Shown: positions 5,911 to 6,336 of the stretch, in pieces | Layout: every line of letters starts with the position of its first letter | How positions within the stretch are numbered: the stretch's first letter is position 1 | Assembly: GCA_013813345.1 (NCBI GenBank) | Contig: JACCRW010000432.1 | Span: 1 to 6,336 of the forward strand | Length of the DNA: 6,336 bases | Origin: Actinomycetota bacterium | Lineage (GTDB): Bacteria; Actinomycetota; Thermoleophilia; Gaiellales; Gaiellaceae | Direction: 5' to 3' | Notes under the pieces: generated by a model | Databases searched by the model: none | Told to the model about the DNA's origin: nothing | Seen by the model: only the letters and a program-made list of their open reading frames with translations | Made by a program: the position numbers and the translations under genes

Positions 5911-6336
5911 CTAGGACTCGCCGCGGCGAAGCCGCTCGAGCCGCGCCCGCGTGTCCGCATCGATCGCATCGCCGACGCGCGAGCCGTGGGACTCGCTGCG
6001 CAGGATCGGCTCGAGCTCGCCGAGGAAGGTGCGAGAGCTCTGCTTGCGCACCTCCTGCCCCGAGGTGCCGCGCACCGCGAAGTCGGAGGAGACCAGACAG
6101 ACCCGCTCACCGTGCCGGTGTGCGGCGGCGAGCCGTTCGAGCAGGGTGTCCGCATGGGTTGCGAACCGCACCGCGAGCGGGCCCACCTCCTCGTCCCGTC
6201 CCACCCCGTCCCAGACGAGCACGCCCCGCGCGCCGCGCAGCGCGACGAAGCTCGCGAGGGCATCGGTCAGCTCGCGGCGGTCGGCGAACGCTCCGGCGTG
6301 GAGGAGGTTGTAGCCGTCGAAGAGGTAGAGCGTCGG
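5911..6336 (-). CDS. YacP/Rae1-like NYN (PIN-like) ribonuclease, 5' end outside window
   Basis: 141 residues are visible up to TAG at 5911-5913; the frame is open through the window edge, and probably only a few N-terminal residues are missing. The visible start TLYLFDGYNLLHAG is the NYN-domain signature. Acidic residues at the expected places are D7 (FDGYN), D43 (VWDG), D63 (THADTLLERL) and D85 (VSSDFAVRG), consistent with a metal-dependent nuclease centre. In Bacillus subtilis YacP (Rae1) is a ribosome-associated endoribonuclease that cuts mRNA in the A site. The YacP-sigH order seen here is the same as in Bacillus, which supports orthology. The C-terminal part (about 105-141) is charged and lacks motifs. 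A GTG within the frame at 6220-6222 would cut off the first catalytic Asp and is not the start. Confidence 0.87.
   Translation of the reverse strand, partial: PTLYLFDGYNLLHAGAFADRRELTDALASFVALRGARGVLVWDGVGRDEEVGPLAVRFATHADTLLERLAAAHRHGERVCLVSSDFAVRGTSGQEVRKQSSRTFLGELEPILRSESHGSRVGDAIDADTRARLERLRRGES

Noticed and set aside
1..6336. CRISPR array, insertion sequence or prophage genes
   Set aside because: No regularly spaced direct repeats, transposase, integrase or phage structural motif was seen on either strand.

Overview
The window is a GC-rich bacterial chromosome segment with a strongly GC-biased third codon position. The best fit is a deep-branching Actinomycetota, possibly Thermoleophilia (Gaiellales/Solirubrobacterales-like). 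This is inferred from the mix of a SigH-type sigma factor next to a YacP/Rae1-type NYN nuclease with a class III cyclase of the style common in actinobacteria. No rRNA or marker gene is present to prove the lineage.

Left block (1-2400, + strand), signalling and toxin-antitoxin-like genes: the tail of a sensor histidine kinase (1-138); a perfect 15-bp inverted repeat covering its stop codon and the next start codon; a winged-helix/minimal-nucleotidyltransferase protein (161-745); a small HEPN-like protein (768-1181); and, overlapping it by ATGA, a three-domain protein joining a class III nucleotidyl cyclase domain, a phosphoreceiver and a LuxR/NarL DNA-binding domain in one chain (1178-2368). 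The kinase and the receiver-LuxR protein look like a two-component pair with the nucleotidyltransferase-HEPN pair between them. A long hairpin (2364-2400) closes the block.

Middle (2401-4979): a 345-bp gap holds an apparent orphan gene fragment on the minus strand, then the leader of a complete MMPL/RND-type transporter (2714-4927, +), closed by a strong hairpin that probably terminates transcription from both sides.

Right block (4989-6336, all minus strand): a YacP/Rae1-like NYN ribonuclease (5' end outside the window), sigH, and tRNA-Thr(UGU). In Bacillus subtilis yacP(rae1)-sigH is followed by rpmG-secE-nusG. Here the order runs as far as the tRNA and then meets the convergent MMPL gene. 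The sigH upstream region has a reasonable sigma-70-type promoter and a palindrome that matches the Gram-positive LexA (Cheo) box.

The most interesting parts are the nucleotidyltransferase/HEPN pair inside a two-component locus with its palindrome, the cyclase-receiver-LuxR fusion with altered cyclase residues, the LexA-like box upstream of sigH, and the unidentified minus-strand fragment.
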